In this document: positions 25,340-34,311 of the stretch, piece after piece
How positions within the stretch are numbered: the stretch's first letter is position 1
Layout of the letters: every line of letters starts with the position of its first letter
Source of the DNA: Peptococcaceae bacterium
GTDB lineage: Bacteria; Bacillota; DSM-12270; Thermacetogeniales; Thermacetogeniaceae
DNA length: 64,000 nucleotides
NCBI GenBank assembly: GCA_023249405.1
Contig: JAHFCR010000002.1
Location: 1 to 64,000, forward strand
Direction: 5' to 3'
Notes under the pieces: generated by a model
The model's database searches: none
The model's input: the letters and a program-made list of their open reading frames with translations, nothing else
Told to the model about the DNA's origin: nothing
Position numbers and translations under genes: made by a program

Positions 25340-25896
25340 ACCAATCCCTCCTCTTTAATCCTCACTTGATAATGAGCAGAACGAACTAAGAAAACGCTAC
25401 GGTTTGCAGTCCCTCATACGAAGAACCTGCCCGACCACCCCCATTTTTGCTAACCAATACCTTTTTTACAAAATAAAAAAACAAAGTGCCCCATCACTCA
25501 TTCTGCAAAAGAATGATCATTAAGCCAGAAACATGATGGGAAGCTTTGCCTTGAAACATCAGCTCAAAACCGGCCGGGTAGCTTCTGCCCACCCTCTGCA
25601 CCTCCAGATGCACTGTATGCGCTTGTCCCTGCCACTTCTCAATTGCGTCGCTCTTTTGGTCTAAACCTGTTTTCAGGCATTATAAAGAGCAACGGATCTA
25701 ACGGAAATATCCCTTATTTCTTTGTGTATTCGAGATAAGAGGCGAAATTCCTGCTGTAATCTTCTAGAAAACTCTACAGAAGTTTTCCCGTGCAGAGAAT
25801 GCCTGAAATCCTGCAAGCTGCATTTTTGCCCTATTAGGACAAGATCCCTGCTCTGAAAAGGCTAGTTTACAAAAAGTTTACATTTGATTTAAAAGT
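25340..25896. other. 557-bp region between era and the hydrogenase operon
   Basis: No gene is visible. It contains an inverted repeat (TCATTCT, 5 bases, AGAATGA, about 25496-25516), a poly-T/poly-A tract at 25462-25488 upstream of the hydrogenase start that probably belongs to its promoter, and three AGTTTA direct repeats (25863-25893) just past the era stop. A candidate stem CCTGTTTTCAGG lies at about 25666. The length suggests a regulated hydrogenase promoter or a long leader. Confidence 0.4.
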
Positions 25897-26781
25897 TTAT
25901 TCGTAGCCGAAAGATTGCAGGTCGACCTGGTTATCCCGCCATTCCCGTTTCACTTTTACCCACAACTCCAGGTAGATCTTGTTGCCGAACAGGGCCTCCA
26001 GGTCCAGCCGGGCCAAACGTCCGACCTCCTTCAACATTCGGCCGCTCTTGCCGATCAGAATCCCCTTCTGGGATTCCCGTTCCACGTAGATGACTGCCGG
26101 CAGGTAGATGGTCTCGTTGGGACGGGTCTGCATCTCCTCAATGACTACCGCGATGGAATGGGGGATCTCCTCACGGGTCAGCAGCAGCACCTTCTCCCGG
26201 ATCAGTTCCGCCGCTACGAAACGTTCGGGCTGGTCGGTCACCATCTCCGGCGGATAATAGCAGGGCCCTTCCGGAATATTACCGTAGATCAGGCTCTTGA
26301 CCTGGTCGAGGCCTTCCCCGGTTAGGGCTGACACCGGCAACACTGCCAGAAAAACGCCGCGTTGCGAAAACCAGTCCATGAGCGGCAACAGATCGACCTT
26401 CTTCACCAGGTCGATCTTGTTCAGCACCAGGATGACCGGAGTGCGCACCCCGGTAAGCTGGCTGAGAATGAACTCCTCACCGGAACCGGCAGTCACGGAG
26501 GCGTCCGTCACATAGAGGATCAGATCGACTCCGTCCATGGCCTGCCGGACCACCTTCAACATGTATTCCCCCAGCCGATGGCGCGGTCGGTGGATGCCGG
26601 GAGTATCCAGAAAGACCGCCTGCCCCTCATCGGTGGTGCAAATACCCAGGATGCGGTTCCTGGTGGTCTGGGGCTTGTCCGAGACGATAGCGATCTTTTG
26701 TCCGACGATCTGATTAAGTAGAGTGGATTTTCCTACGTTCGGTCGTCCGATAATGCATACGAATCCTGATTTGATGGACAC
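25897..26781 (-). CDS. era: GTPase Era
   Basis: A 294-residue GTPase for 16S rRNA processing and 30S assembly. It has G1 GRPNVGKST, G3 DTPGIHRP, G4 NKIDLV, and a C-terminal KH domain with GILIGKSGRMLKEVG. Length and domain order are normal. The GTG start overlaps the ribosome site closely (AGAGGTGA). It lies downstream of dgkA and ybeY as in many Firmicutes. Confidence 0.95.
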   Translation of the reverse strand: MSIKSGFVCIIGRPNVGKSTLLNQIVGQKIAIVSDKPQTTRNRILGICTTDEGQAVFLDTPGIHRPRHRLGEYMLKVVRQAMDGVDLILYVTDASVTAGSGEEFILSQLTGVRTPVILVLNKIDLVKKVDLLPLMDWFSQRGVFLAVLPVSALTGEGLDQVKSLIYGNIPEGPCYYPPEMVTDQPERFVAAELIREKVLLLTREEIPHSIAVVIEEMQTRPNETIYLPAVIYVERESQKGILIGKSGRMLKEVGRLARLDLEALFGNKIYLELWVKVKREWRDNQVDLQSFGYE

Positions 26782-26784
26782 TCA

Positions 26785-26965
26785 CCTCTATTGGTCGTCA
26801 GCCGCCGGCCGTTGGTCGTTGGAATAAACCACTCTGCTAGCTGCTGATGATTTAATCCATTGCTTTTCCAACCACCAACCGCCAACTACTAACCACTAAT
26901 TGCTGTTGGCTCTTTTTCGTTGCTTTTCCAACCGCTAGCCGCCAACCACCAACCGCCAAATTGTC
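26785..26965. repeat. Degenerate GGTTGG-type intergenic repeat cluster
   Basis: The minus strand reads as tandem degenerate units of the form GGCGGTTGGTGGTTGGAAAAGCAA, present at least twice, followed by units such as AACGACCAACGGCCGGCGGC. The cluster fills the era-dgkA gap and enters the dgkA 3' end, where it encodes the final residues WRLVVGG. Similar degenerate stretches occur at about 30103-30136 and 51240-51330. Confidence 0.6.
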
Positions 26966-27315
26966 TGCAGGTGCGGCAGAAACACCAGCACCCCCACTGC
27001 CACCGCATTCAGAGCGGCGACCAACACCGCTCCCGCCGCAATGTGTTTGGCCAGGCGCGCCAGCGGATGGTATGTGTTCACGAACAGATCGACCGTCTTC
27101 TCGATAGCCGTGTTGATCATCTCTGCCACCACCACGAAACTGATGGCAAACAACACCAGCCCCCACTCCGGCCGGGTCAGCTTCAATAACCAGGAGACCA
27201 CCAGGACCACGGCGGCCATGGCCACGTGCGCCTGCATGTTGTGCTGAGTGCTCAGGCAGTACCATAACCCGCCACCGGCATCCCGAAAAGAGATCTTAAA
27301 AGTGCGCTTATACAT
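26935..27315 (-). CDS. dgkA: Diacylglycerol/undecaprenol kinase
   Basis: A 126-residue, three-helix membrane kinase. The conserved core is FAISFVVVAEMINTAIEKTV followed by HPLARLAKHIAAGAVLVAA. The Gram-positive member phosphorylates undecaprenol or diacylglycerol. The ATG at 27315 matches the usual N-terminus (RTFKISFRDAGGGLWY). The last residues (WRLVVGG) are encoded by an intergenic repeat, so the natural C-terminus has been replaced or extended. Confidence 0.9.
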   Translation of the reverse strand: MYKRTFKISFRDAGGGLWYCLSTQHNMQAHVAMAAVVLVVSWLLKLTRPEWGLVLFAISFVVVAEMINTAIEKTVDLFVNTYHPLARLAKHIAAGAVLVAALNAVAVGVLVFLPHLQTIWRLVVGG

Positions 27316-27841
27316 CCCGGACTGCCCCCAGGCCCAGCTTGTCCAACACCTGATAGGCACGCTCCATCATACGGGCGGTTTCCAAATCGGTGGCGTCGTC
27401 ATAGCCCAACAGGTGCAGCATTCCGTGCACCGCCAGCCAGATCAGTTCCTGCTGCAGGGAGTTGCCGTACCCGGCCGCCTGCTTGAGAGCCTGGGGAACG
27501 GAGATCACGATATCCCCCAGCAGCAACTCCGGCCCGGTGGCCGGGTCTGTACCGTCCTGCCCGGCGACAGCATACTCGAGTCCGGCTTCATCAGCATCCA
27601 ACATCGGGAAGGACAACACGTCGGTGGTGCCGGCCAGACCCCGGTACTGCTGATTCAGAGATGCCATCCGGGCATCATCCACCAGCACCAGGCTGACCTC
27701 CGCCTCCTGATCGCCGATCATCCTGGTGACAGGCCCGGAGGGCTCGGTGGCCAGCACCTCGCTCAGGGCATCCCGGAGCAGCGAACACTGCGCCTCATCC
27801 ACCGGCAGTTCGCCCTGCTCATTACTGATTGATAACTGCAC
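27308..27841 (-). CDS. ybeY: Endoribonuclease YbeY
   Basis: A 177-residue rRNA maturation factor. The zinc motif is usually HGxLHLxGYDH; here it reads HGMLHLLGYDD, so the third His ligand is an Asp. Upstream motifs (MASLNQQYRGLAGTTDVLSF) are normal, as is the length. The GTG start overlaps the pgpH stop. Asp can coordinate zinc, so activity may be kept. Confidence 0.92.
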   Translation of the reverse strand: MQLSISNEQGELPVDEAQCSLLRDALSEVLATEPSGPVTRMIGDQEAEVSLVLVDDARMASLNQQYRGLAGTTDVLSFPMLDADEAGLEYAVAGQDGTDPATGPELLLGDIVISVPQALKQAAGYGNSLQQELIWLAVHGMLHLLGYDDATDLETARMMERAYQVLDKLGLGAVRDV

Positions 27842-30002
27842 TCCTGGCCCGCCTCCTTTCGATCTCGGCGATCATGGTCTCCGGATACTCGATGCGGGAG
27901 TGGAAGATACCTCCGAGCACGTTGACAAAAGCAACCGCGATGGTATGCAAGTCTTTGAAGGTCAGGTCGCACTCATCTAGTTGCCCATCGTGCAGCCGTT
28001 CCTTGATGATCTTGCGGGCCAAGCCTTCCAGCCGTCCCGGGGTCGGCTTCTGCAACGACCGGACTGCTGCCTCCACGCCGTCCGCCAGCATCACCAGGGC
28101 CGCCTCCTTGGTCTGAGGTTTGACGTTATCATAGCGGAAGTCCGCCTCAGTCACCAGCTCCGGCCGGTCGCTCTCCAGCGCCCGCTGGTAAAAATAGGCC
28201 ACCAGGCTGGTGCCGTGGTGCTGCTCGATGATCGCCTGTACACTGGCGGGGAGTTTCATCTCCCGGGCCTGCTCCAGACCGTCCTTGACGTGCGAGGTGA
28301 TGATCAGGGTGCTCAGGCTGGGAGCGATCTTCTCGTGCGGGCTGTCCCGGGTCACCTGATTTTCAATAAAGAAATAGGGCCGCTTGAGTTTTCCGATGTC
28401 GTGATAGTAGGCCCCCACCCGCACCAGCAGCGGATCGGCCTGCACCGCCTGGGCGGCAGCCTCAGCCAGATTGCCCACCAGGATGCTATGGTGGTAGGTG
28501 CCCGGCGCCTCCACCAGCAGGCGCTTGAGCAACGGCTCGTTGGGGTTGGCCAGTTCTAACAGCCTGACGGAGCTAGTGATGCCGAACAGAGATTCCAGGT
28601 ATGGCAAAAATCCTAACATCAGGATCGAAGACAGGAAACCGTTGGCGACCCCCAACCCCATCCCTTTCAGGATAGCGGAGGCATCAGGACCGTTCAGCAA
28701 TCCCATGACGAAGATCACCGCGGCGTTCACTGCCGAGACGAAGATGCCACCCCTGATCAGTCCCGCCCGGTCACTCAGGCTGGAAACGCAGTAGATCCCG
28801 GCCAGGCTGCCTGCCAGCCCGGCCACTACAAAGGAGATCTGGCCGGCCAGCATCACTCCCAGCAGCAGGCTTAGAATGAAAGAAGTAAACACCGCCAGCC
28901 CAGCGTCCATCAGCACAGTGATCAGCATCGCCCCACCGGCCAACGGCGCCAGATAGCCGATCAACCCGGCAGTCTCCGCCTGGCTGCCCAGACTGATCAG
29001 GGTGACTACCTTCGCCGCCAGCAGGGTCAGGCTAAAAAGAACGCCGTAAAGCACGATAGACTGTTCCTGCCCGTAAAAACGGGGCTTGAATTTCTTGAGA
29101 TAGGCCGCAGTCAAGCCGGCCATCAGCAGCACCAGAAAGATCACTCCGAACAGGGACGGCCAAATATTTTGGGTCCGCAGCAGTCCTAACTGCTGGAGTT
29201 CGGCCAGATGGTTGCTGTCTATCGGCTCACTCTTCTGCACGATCATCTGGCCAGCCTGGATCCAGCGTTGCACCGGGGCGACGCTCTCCCTGGCCTCCGC
29301 CACCTTGCGGGCGTAAGTAGCCCGGTCAAGCACCAGGTCGGGGCGCAGGATATGGGTCAGAATGAAGCTCACGCCGGGCTGCAGGTCTCTGCTCAGATTG
29401 GATGATGATACCTCACCGGCCAGATTGTCCCGGGCGGTCGGCAGAGCATCCTCGGTCAGACCGTATTTAAAAGAGTCGTCGAGCAGGCTCTTGCTCAAGC
29501 CATAGACCTTGGTGAGCTGGTTGCCGCTGAGGCCCAGCAGGGCGTTCAGAGAATCGGTGATCTGGGAATCGATCTCCTTGTCCGAGGTCCCGGTAGCCTG
29601 GATCAGATAATCCTGCAACAGGCTGACGCTACGCTGGGACGACAGGTCCTGCTGGTTCAAGGCCCTGATCTCGTCAAAGATCCCCTGGAGCTTGGTATCC
29701 CCCTGCTGCGGCACCTGATCGTCCTGCTGGTAGACGTTCTCCACCCGGCTGGCCGCCTCCTGACGGGCACGCTCGGTCTCCGGTTCGTCCACGTAGGCCA
29801 TGGTGCGCGGCGCCCGCAGATCGAAGGGTGAGATCTGGCCCTCCCGGAGGGAATAACCGCGCCCGATCAGGCCGGACCCGACAGTAGCCGCCGCGATCAG
29901 CAGAAAAATAACAATTATGCCCACCATGCGAAAGCCATACCGGTGGGTCAGCCGTTGCCATCTATGCTGGAGCCAGGAGCCCCACTTTTTCCAGGTGATC
30001 AT
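27822..30002 (-). CDS. pgpH: 7TM-HD cyclic-di-AMP phosphodiesterase PgpH
   Basis: A 726-residue membrane receptor: one N-terminal helix (about 20-45), an extracellular 7TMR-HDED domain (about 55-270), seven membrane helices (about 275-465) and a cytoplasmic HD phosphodiesterase (HHSILVGNLAEAAA, YYHDIGKLKRP, TSHVKDGLEQA, IEQHHGTSL). PgpH degrades c-di-AMP. The ATG at 30002 has AGGAG eight bases upstream. It overlaps ybeY, the usual order in Firmicutes. Confidence 0.93.
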   Translation of the reverse strand: MITWKKWGSWLQHRWQRLTHRYGFRMVGIIVIFLLIAAATVGSGLIGRGYSLREGQISPFDLRAPRTMAYVDEPETERARQEAASRVENVYQQDDQVPQQGDTKLQGIFDEIRALNQQDLSSQRSVSLLQDYLIQATGTSDKEIDSQITDSLNALLGLSGNQLTKVYGLSKSLLDDSFKYGLTEDALPTARDNLAGEVSSSNLSRDLQPGVSFILTHILRPDLVLDRATYARKVAEARESVAPVQRWIQAGQMIVQKSEPIDSNHLAELQQLGLLRTQNIWPSLFGVIFLVLLMAGLTAAYLKKFKPRFYGQEQSIVLYGVLFSLTLLAAKVVTLISLGSQAETAGLIGYLAPLAGGAMLITVLMDAGLAVFTSFILSLLLGVMLAGQISFVVAGLAGSLAGIYCVSSLSDRAGLIRGGIFVSAVNAAVIFVMGLLNGPDASAILKGMGLGVANGFLSSILMLGFLPYLESLFGITSSVRLLELANPNEPLLKRLLVEAPGTYHHSILVGNLAEAAAQAVQADPLLVRVGAYYHDIGKLKRPYFFIENQVTRDSPHEKIAPSLSTLIITSHVKDGLEQAREMKLPASVQAIIEQHHGTSLVAYFYQRALESDRPELVTEADFRYDNVKPQTKEAALVMLADGVEAAVRSLQKPTPGRLEGLARKIIKERLHDGQLDECDLTFKDLHTIAVAFVNVLGGIFHSRIEYPETMIAEIERRRARSAVINQ

Positions 30003-30102
30003 CCGACCCACTCCTGATCATTGCCATAGTGCCAGATATTGGTGGCAAAAAACGAATGCCCGCCTGGTGCCCGTTTACGGACGGGGTGTGACGCGATCGC
30101 TA

Positions 30103-30136
30103 TTTGGAAATCAACGACAAACGATCGGCTGCCAAT
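30103..30136. repeat. Short degenerate intergenic repeat
   Basis: A stretch of GAAATCAACGACAAACGATCGGCTGCC character resembles the degenerate units at 26785-26965 and 51240-51330. It lies in the pgpH-phoH gap. Confidence 0.35.
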
Positions 30137-30151
30137 GACTAAAAAATGGCC

Positions 30152-31120
30152 CTACTTATCATCTTCCGCCTCGAAGGAGGCATAGGCTTCCACGATCTTC
30201 TGCACCAGCGGATGGCGGATCACGTCCTCCCCGGTCATGTATTGGAAGGAGACGCCATCTACGCCCTTGAGCACTTTCTGCACTTCGATCAGGCCGGAGG
30301 CCTGGCTGCGGGGCAGGTCAACCTGAGTGATGTCACCGGTGACCACCGCCTTGGAGCCAAAGCCCAGACGGGTCAAAAACATCTTCATCTGTTCGGGCGT
30401 GGTGTTCTGGGCCTCATCGAGGATGACGAAGGAATCATCCAGGGTGCGCCCGCGCATGTAAGCCAGCGGCGCCACTTCGATCATGTTCTTTTCCATATAG
30501 CGTTGGGCGGTCTCCGCTCCGAAAACGCTGTACAGGCCATCGTAAAGCGGGCGCAGATACGGGTCGACCTTCTCCTGGATGTCTCCGGGCAAAAAGCCCA
30601 GCTTCTCCCCTGCCTCCACCGCCGGCCGGACCAGGACGATCCGGGTCACTTCCTTATTGCGAAAAGCCCGCACCGCCATCACTACCGCCAGGAAAGTCTT
30701 GCCGGTTCCGGCGGGGCCAATGGAGAAGACCAGGTCATGATCCCTGATCGCCTGGATATATCGGGCCTGGCCAGCTGTTTTGGGATGAACAGCCTTGCCT
30801 CTGATGTTGGTCAGGATCACCTCTGACCTGATCTCCACCAGATTGGACTGGGACCGCTCTTCTACCAGATGCCAGGCATAATTGATATCGGGAATGGTGA
30901 CCGGATTTCCCTGCTCGGTCCAGGCAATCAATTGCTGCAGCAGAGCTACAGCCCGGGACACCGCGCCCTCTTCGCCCTGAATGATAATCTCACCGCTGCG
31001 GGCAATAATTTTGGTCGCGCTCTTCTCTTCGATGAGCTTCAGGTTCTCATCAAGGTTGCCAAACAGGTTCACCGCATCACGGTTGTTGCTAACGATGACT
31101 TTGGCTTCAGTACCTGCCAA
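30152..31120 (-). CDS. phoH: PhoH family ATPase
   Basis: A 322-residue protein with an N-terminal KH-like part (VIVSNNRDAVNLFGNLDENL) and a PhoH ATPase core with Walker A GPAGTGKTFLA, Walker B FVILDEAQNTTPEQM and the GFGSKAVVTGDITQVDLPR motif. It is linked with YbeY in ribosome and RNA quality control. The start is TTG with GGGAGGT about 11 bases upstream. Confidence 0.93.
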   Translation of the reverse strand: MAGTEAKVIVSNNRDAVNLFGNLDENLKLIEEKSATKIIARSGEIIIQGEEGAVSRAVALLQQLIAWTEQGNPVTIPDINYAWHLVEERSQSNLVEIRSEVILTNIRGKAVHPKTAGQARYIQAIRDHDLVFSIGPAGTGKTFLAVVMAVRAFRNKEVTRIVLVRPAVEAGEKLGFLPGDIQEKVDPYLRPLYDGLYSVFGAETAQRYMEKNMIEVAPLAYMRGRTLDDSFVILDEAQNTTPEQMKMFLTRLGFGSKAVVTGDITQVDLPRSQASGLIEVQKVLKGVDGVSFQYMTGEDVIRHPLVQKIVEAYASFEAEDDK

Positions 31121-31179
31121 ACTGATGAATTACCTCCCGGAGTCAGGCTTATTTTTACATCTTCCAATTGCTGCGGCTG

Positions 31180-32412
31180 TCAGCCGGATGGAGGAACGAA
31201 CTGCTGCGGGGCCCCGATCTCCTCGAGGGTTTCCACCACCAGTTGCACCCCTACGTGATCTTCATCAGCGTCAACTACCTTAAACTGGCGCTGCGTCACC
31301 TGCGCCTGAGCCGAAAGCTGCCCGGCCATGGCCGACTGCGCCCGTTGGGACGCCAGCCGTACGGCCTCATCATAGCTTCGTCGCACTCGAAAGCGCCGGA
31401 TCTCTTCCGCTCTTATTGTAACAAATTCGACGGGTAAAGTAATATTCCTCCACTGAGGCATTTTCCTTTTCTTTTCTGTTAAATCGTAAAGGGGATAGGG
31501 GACCGCAGACGGCCCCTTAATGATTATTTCCCGGTTGGGCATTCTGATACTAACAATGCTGGTGATATGGCCGGTCTTTTGCTCTACCACCTCGTCCCTG
31601 AGAGCGTCTGCGTAACAGCGGTACCAGATCCGGGCCCTCACGATGCCCCGGGCCTCCAGGTAACGAGGCTCATACTGCGGCGGTGGAGGTTGAGGAACGC
31701 CCTCGGTTTTAGGCAGCGGCGGCGGAGCGATGACTCCCGAGATCAGGATCTGGCCGGCATGGACCACATCCCCCTCTTTCACCTGGGGAGAGCCGGCCAG
31801 CACCAGCACATCCTTGACCACCCCGGCCTTTTTGGCAACAATATGGGCCGTACCCAGGGAAGGTTCAGGCAGTTCCTTTTCGTAGATTTTGATACTGGCC
31901 CGGGTACCCCAGAAGTCCACCTCCGCAAAAGCGATTCCCGGCAGCGTCCGCATCAGGCTGTCTGCCACATCCTTGCTGTTGACCAAAAAGCGCAGGTTGC
32001 CAGGGTACAACCCGGCGGCGGCGGCTACCTGGCGCACCCGGTCGGCGTTAAGCTGCTTGACACCGAGCACGTCGACAGTCCAGACCAGGGAGGAGAGCAG
32101 GTACAGCAGCAGGCAGAAGGTGATCGCCCCACCCGTCAGCATCCAGCGGCGCCGCAGGCGCTGCAGGGTGAAAGGCAGTCCCCGCTTCGCCCGGATATGC
32201 ACCCTCACTCTGGTCTGCCGGGCAATATGACGCAGGGGACGGAGGGAGCGCGCCGCCACCTTGACCCGCAGAGTCTCCGGACCCACCCGGGTCACGTCCC
32301 AGAGCGCCACTCCCCGCATCATCGCCAGGTTGATCAACCGCTCAGGGTGCTCCCCCGTGATCGCTAAAACTAAAAAACCAAAAATATAAGCCCAAAAACT
32401 GCGTACCAGCAC
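31180..32412 (-). CDS. yqfD: Sporulation protein YqfD
   Basis: A 410-residue protein of the YqfD/SpoIVB-associated family: an N-terminal cytosolic part (FLVLAITGEHPERLINLAMM), a membrane helix at about 90-112, and a long outer domain (GVKQLNADRVRQVAAAAGLY, EVDFWGTRASIKIYEKELPEP). YqfD is needed for sporulation in Bacillus and belongs to the mother-cell sigma-E programme. I chose the GTG at 32412 behind GGAGGAG; the longer frame overlaps yqfC. Confidence 0.9.
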   Translation of the reverse strand: MLVRSFWAYIFGFLVLAITGEHPERLINLAMMRGVALWDVTRVGPETLRVKVAARSLRPLRHIARQTRVRVHIRAKRGLPFTLQRLRRRWMLTGGAITFCLLLYLLSSLVWTVDVLGVKQLNADRVRQVAAAAGLYPGNLRFLVNSKDVADSLMRTLPGIAFAEVDFWGTRASIKIYEKELPEPSLGTAHIVAKKAGVVKDVLVLAGSPQVKEGDVVHAGQILISGVIAPPPLPKTEGVPQPPPPQYEPRYLEARGIVRARIWYRCYADALRDEVVEQKTGHITSIVSIRMPNREIIIKGPSAVPYPLYDLTEKKRKMPQWRNITLPVEFVTIRAEEIRRFRVRRSYDEAVRLASQRAQSAMAGQLSAQAQVTQRQFKVVDADEDHVGVQLVVETLEEIGAPQQFVPPSG

Positions 32413-32476
32413 TGCCTTCTGCTCTCCTCCGCCCGATAATTGCCCCCGGGTTTGGGGCTTGGATAGCGTTCCTGGT

Positions 32477-32755
32477 CTATTCCACCAGGGCGATGCTGCG
32501 GATCTTGCCATCCACAGCGATCTCCTCGGGGAAGATCGTCCGCAGGGCCAGGTCAGACCCAAGCACGTGCAGCTCTCCGATGCTGGTGCCGATCCTGACC
32601 TTTTCCGCAGTGTACTCGATAATGCCCCGGTGGTTCTCCACGATGATCTGGATATCCCCGAGCATGGTGATCCGGGGCAGGCCCATGACCAGTTCCTTAG
32701 GCAGTTCCAGGTAATGGGCCAGAAAACATTCCAGGTTTTTCATCTCCCTGGGCAC
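32477..32755 (-). CDS. yqfC: Sporulation protein YqfC
   Basis: A 92-residue protein with the family core LELPKELVMGLPRITMLGDI. It pairs with YqfD in sporulation. I chose the GTG at 32755 because AAGGTGG lies eight bases upstream and the length then fits YqfC. An in-frame ATG at 32779 lies within a sequence CATAAAAAT (32786-32778) that resembles a sigma-E -10 box, and would therefore be upstream of or at the transcript start. The promoter idea is tentative. Confidence 0.85.
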   Translation of the reverse strand: MPREMKNLECFLAHYLELPKELVMGLPRITMLGDIQIIVENHRGIIEYTAEKVRIGTSIGELHVLGSDLALRTIFPEEIAVDGKIRSIALVE

Positions 32756-32824
32756 AACAAATCCCACCTTTCCCTCCATTTTTATGCAGATAGCGCCCGA
32801 AAGAGACCGGCCCGGGCCCAAAGG

Positions 32825-32848
32825 AAAAGCCGCCCTGGCGGACGGCTT
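32825..32848 (-). terminator. Terminator of the rpsU-yqeY unit
   Basis: On the minus strand a 9-bp stem (32848-32840 with 32835-32827, one G-U pair) is followed by four Ts. It lies 50 bases past the yqeY stop and separates it from the sporulation pair. Confidence 0.7.
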
Positions 32849-32898
32849 GCTCTTTACCGGTAATCAGTGTTCTATGAACATAATCTTCAGGCTGTCTT

Positions 32899-33357
32899 TT
32901 AATTTGAGGGGGTTAGAAGCGAACGCACAATTTCCTGAACGATCTTGCCGTCTGCACGACCTCTCACCTGAGGCATCAGCATCTTCATGACGTTGCCAGC
33001 CTGCCGCGCCTCAGAGACTCCGGTAGTGGCAATGGCCTGGAGCGCTAGCTCCCGGATCTCCTCCCCACTCAACTGACGGGGGAGATATTCATCCAGGATC
33101 GCTATCTCCGATTCCAACTCGGCGGCCACATCCATCCTGCCAACACGAGTGTATTCCAGAATGGCATCCCGGCGCATCCTAACCTCTCTGGCTAGAACAT
33201 CGAGCACATCCTGCTCGTTCAGTTCCTCACCTTTAGCGATGGCGCGGTTCTTGAGTGCCGCCCGGGCCAAACGAATCACGGATAGTCTCTGCTTTCCTGC
33301 CTGGCGTGCCTTTAATGCCTCTTTCATGTCGTTGAACAGACGTTCTTGCAGTGTCAA
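32899..33357 (-). CDS. yqeY: GatB/YqeY domain protein
   Basis: A 152-residue helical protein of the YqeY family (tRNA amidotransferase GatB tail-like; exact role unknown). The typical start is LxERLxxDMKxALKA, matched by TLQERLFNDMKEALKARQAG after the TTG at 33357, which has TAGGGAG upstream. The open frame continues to 33423 but that part overlaps the rpsU 3' end. It follows rpsU by 13 bases, as in many Firmicutes. Confidence 0.9.
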   Translation of the reverse strand: MTLQERLFNDMKEALKARQAGKQRLSVIRLARAALKNRAIAKGEELNEQDVLDVLAREVRMRRDAILEYTRVGRMDVAAELESEIAILDEYLPRQLSGEEIRELALQAIATTGVSEARQAGNVMKMLMPQVRGRADGKIVQEIVRSLLTPSN

Positions 33358-33370
33358 GAGAGCCAACTCC

Positions 33371-33547
33371 CTAGGACCAGCGACGTTTGCGCGCGGCCTC
33401 GGATTTCTTCTTTCTTTTGACACTAGGCTTCAGATAATGCTCATGCTTACGTGCCTCAACCAGTACCCCGGATTTTTGACAGGAACGCTTAAAGCGCCTC
33501 AAGGCGCTATCCAGGGATTCGTTTTTACCGACCCTAACCTCGGCCAT
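33371..33547 (-). CDS. rpsU: 30S ribosomal protein S21
   Basis: A 58-residue S21 with the canonical [20 protein letters not shown] start and a basic C-terminus ([18 protein letters not shown]). I chose the ATG at 33547 because S21 begins MAEVRV; a GTG two codons upstream is closer to the GGGGGGAGGG ribosome site. Confidence 0.95.
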   Translation of the reverse strand: MAEVRVGKNESLDSALRRFKRSCQKSGVLVEARKHEHYLKPSVKRKKKSEAARKRRWS

Positions 33548-33693
33548 ACCCACTTCTTCCCTCCCCCCGACTAAGTTCCATACAGCGAACTCTGGTGCTG
33601 AAAAGCAAGATTATTGGCCCCATTCTAAGAACAAAAGCACTTACATTATACACCACTGTTTTAAATAGCGTCAACAACAGCTAATCGCACCTG

Positions 33694-34155
33694 TCAATAC
33701 CACAATACCGCTGCCGCAATGACGCTGCCCGCTCTCTCTACCCGGTGGTCGATGCCCAGGACATGCATGGTCTGCAGGGTCAACCCGCGCCTTTCAAACC
33801 CCTCTTCGACCATCCGGCCGACCTGGGCTTCAGCCTCAAGCCTGGTGCAGGCGCCCTCAAACTCCATGATCACGCCATAGTCCTCCGGACTGCCGATCCC
33901 CACCCCGATGGCAGCAGCAATCATCTGACCGTGTTGGCTGCTCGTGATGTAACCGTAGGCAGTCGGGGTCAGAGATCCTGGCTGAATCTCCAACTGTTTG
34001 CTCAACTGGGCAGCCGGCGGTAATATGCTGCTCACCCGCAGCAGATTGAGATTGCCGATGCCTGCCTGGATCAGCGCGGCGTCAAAGGCGTTCAACGGTG
34101 TGCCGCCTTCCCCGCGCCCTGCCACCAGGGTAAACTTGCACGGCATTGCTAACAA
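33694..34155 (-). CDS. Pyruvoyl-dependent arginine decarboxylase
   Basis: A 153-residue PvlArgDC-family proenzyme. The self-cleavage site is the Ser-Ser of RVSSILPPAA, giving a pyruvoyl group on the alpha chain; FTLVAGRGEGGTPLNAFDAAL and the substrate loop YGYITSSQHG are conserved. It converts arginine to agmatine, the first step to putrescine or spermidine. No other polyamine gene is next to it. The start is TTG at 34155 behind GGGGGGA; the ATG at 34146 is an alternative. Confidence 0.92.
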   Translation of the reverse strand: MLAMPCKFTLVAGRGEGGTPLNAFDAALIQAGIGNLNLLRVSSILPPAAQLSKQLEIQPGSLTPTAYGYITSSQHGQMIAAAIGVGIGSPEDYGVIMEFEGACTRLEAEAQVGRMVEEGFERRGLTLQTMHVLGIDHRVERAGSVIAAAVLWY

Positions 34156-34311
34156 ATGGGTCCCCCCTTACCAGCTTAGCTCTATTAATTATATGGATGA
34201 AGAATCGGAATGGTCCCCGCTCCGGAACACCGTGTCGATTTTAATTACATATGAGAAGGTACAGTTTCATATTTATTAACGAATCAACAATCCTCATGAG
34301 GGCGGAACAAT

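Noticed and set aside
26852-27265. Minus-strand frame over the dgkA region with repeated WRLxVGKA peptides
   Set aside because: The repeats come from the intergenic DNA repeat; the overlapping DgkA frame is the real gene.
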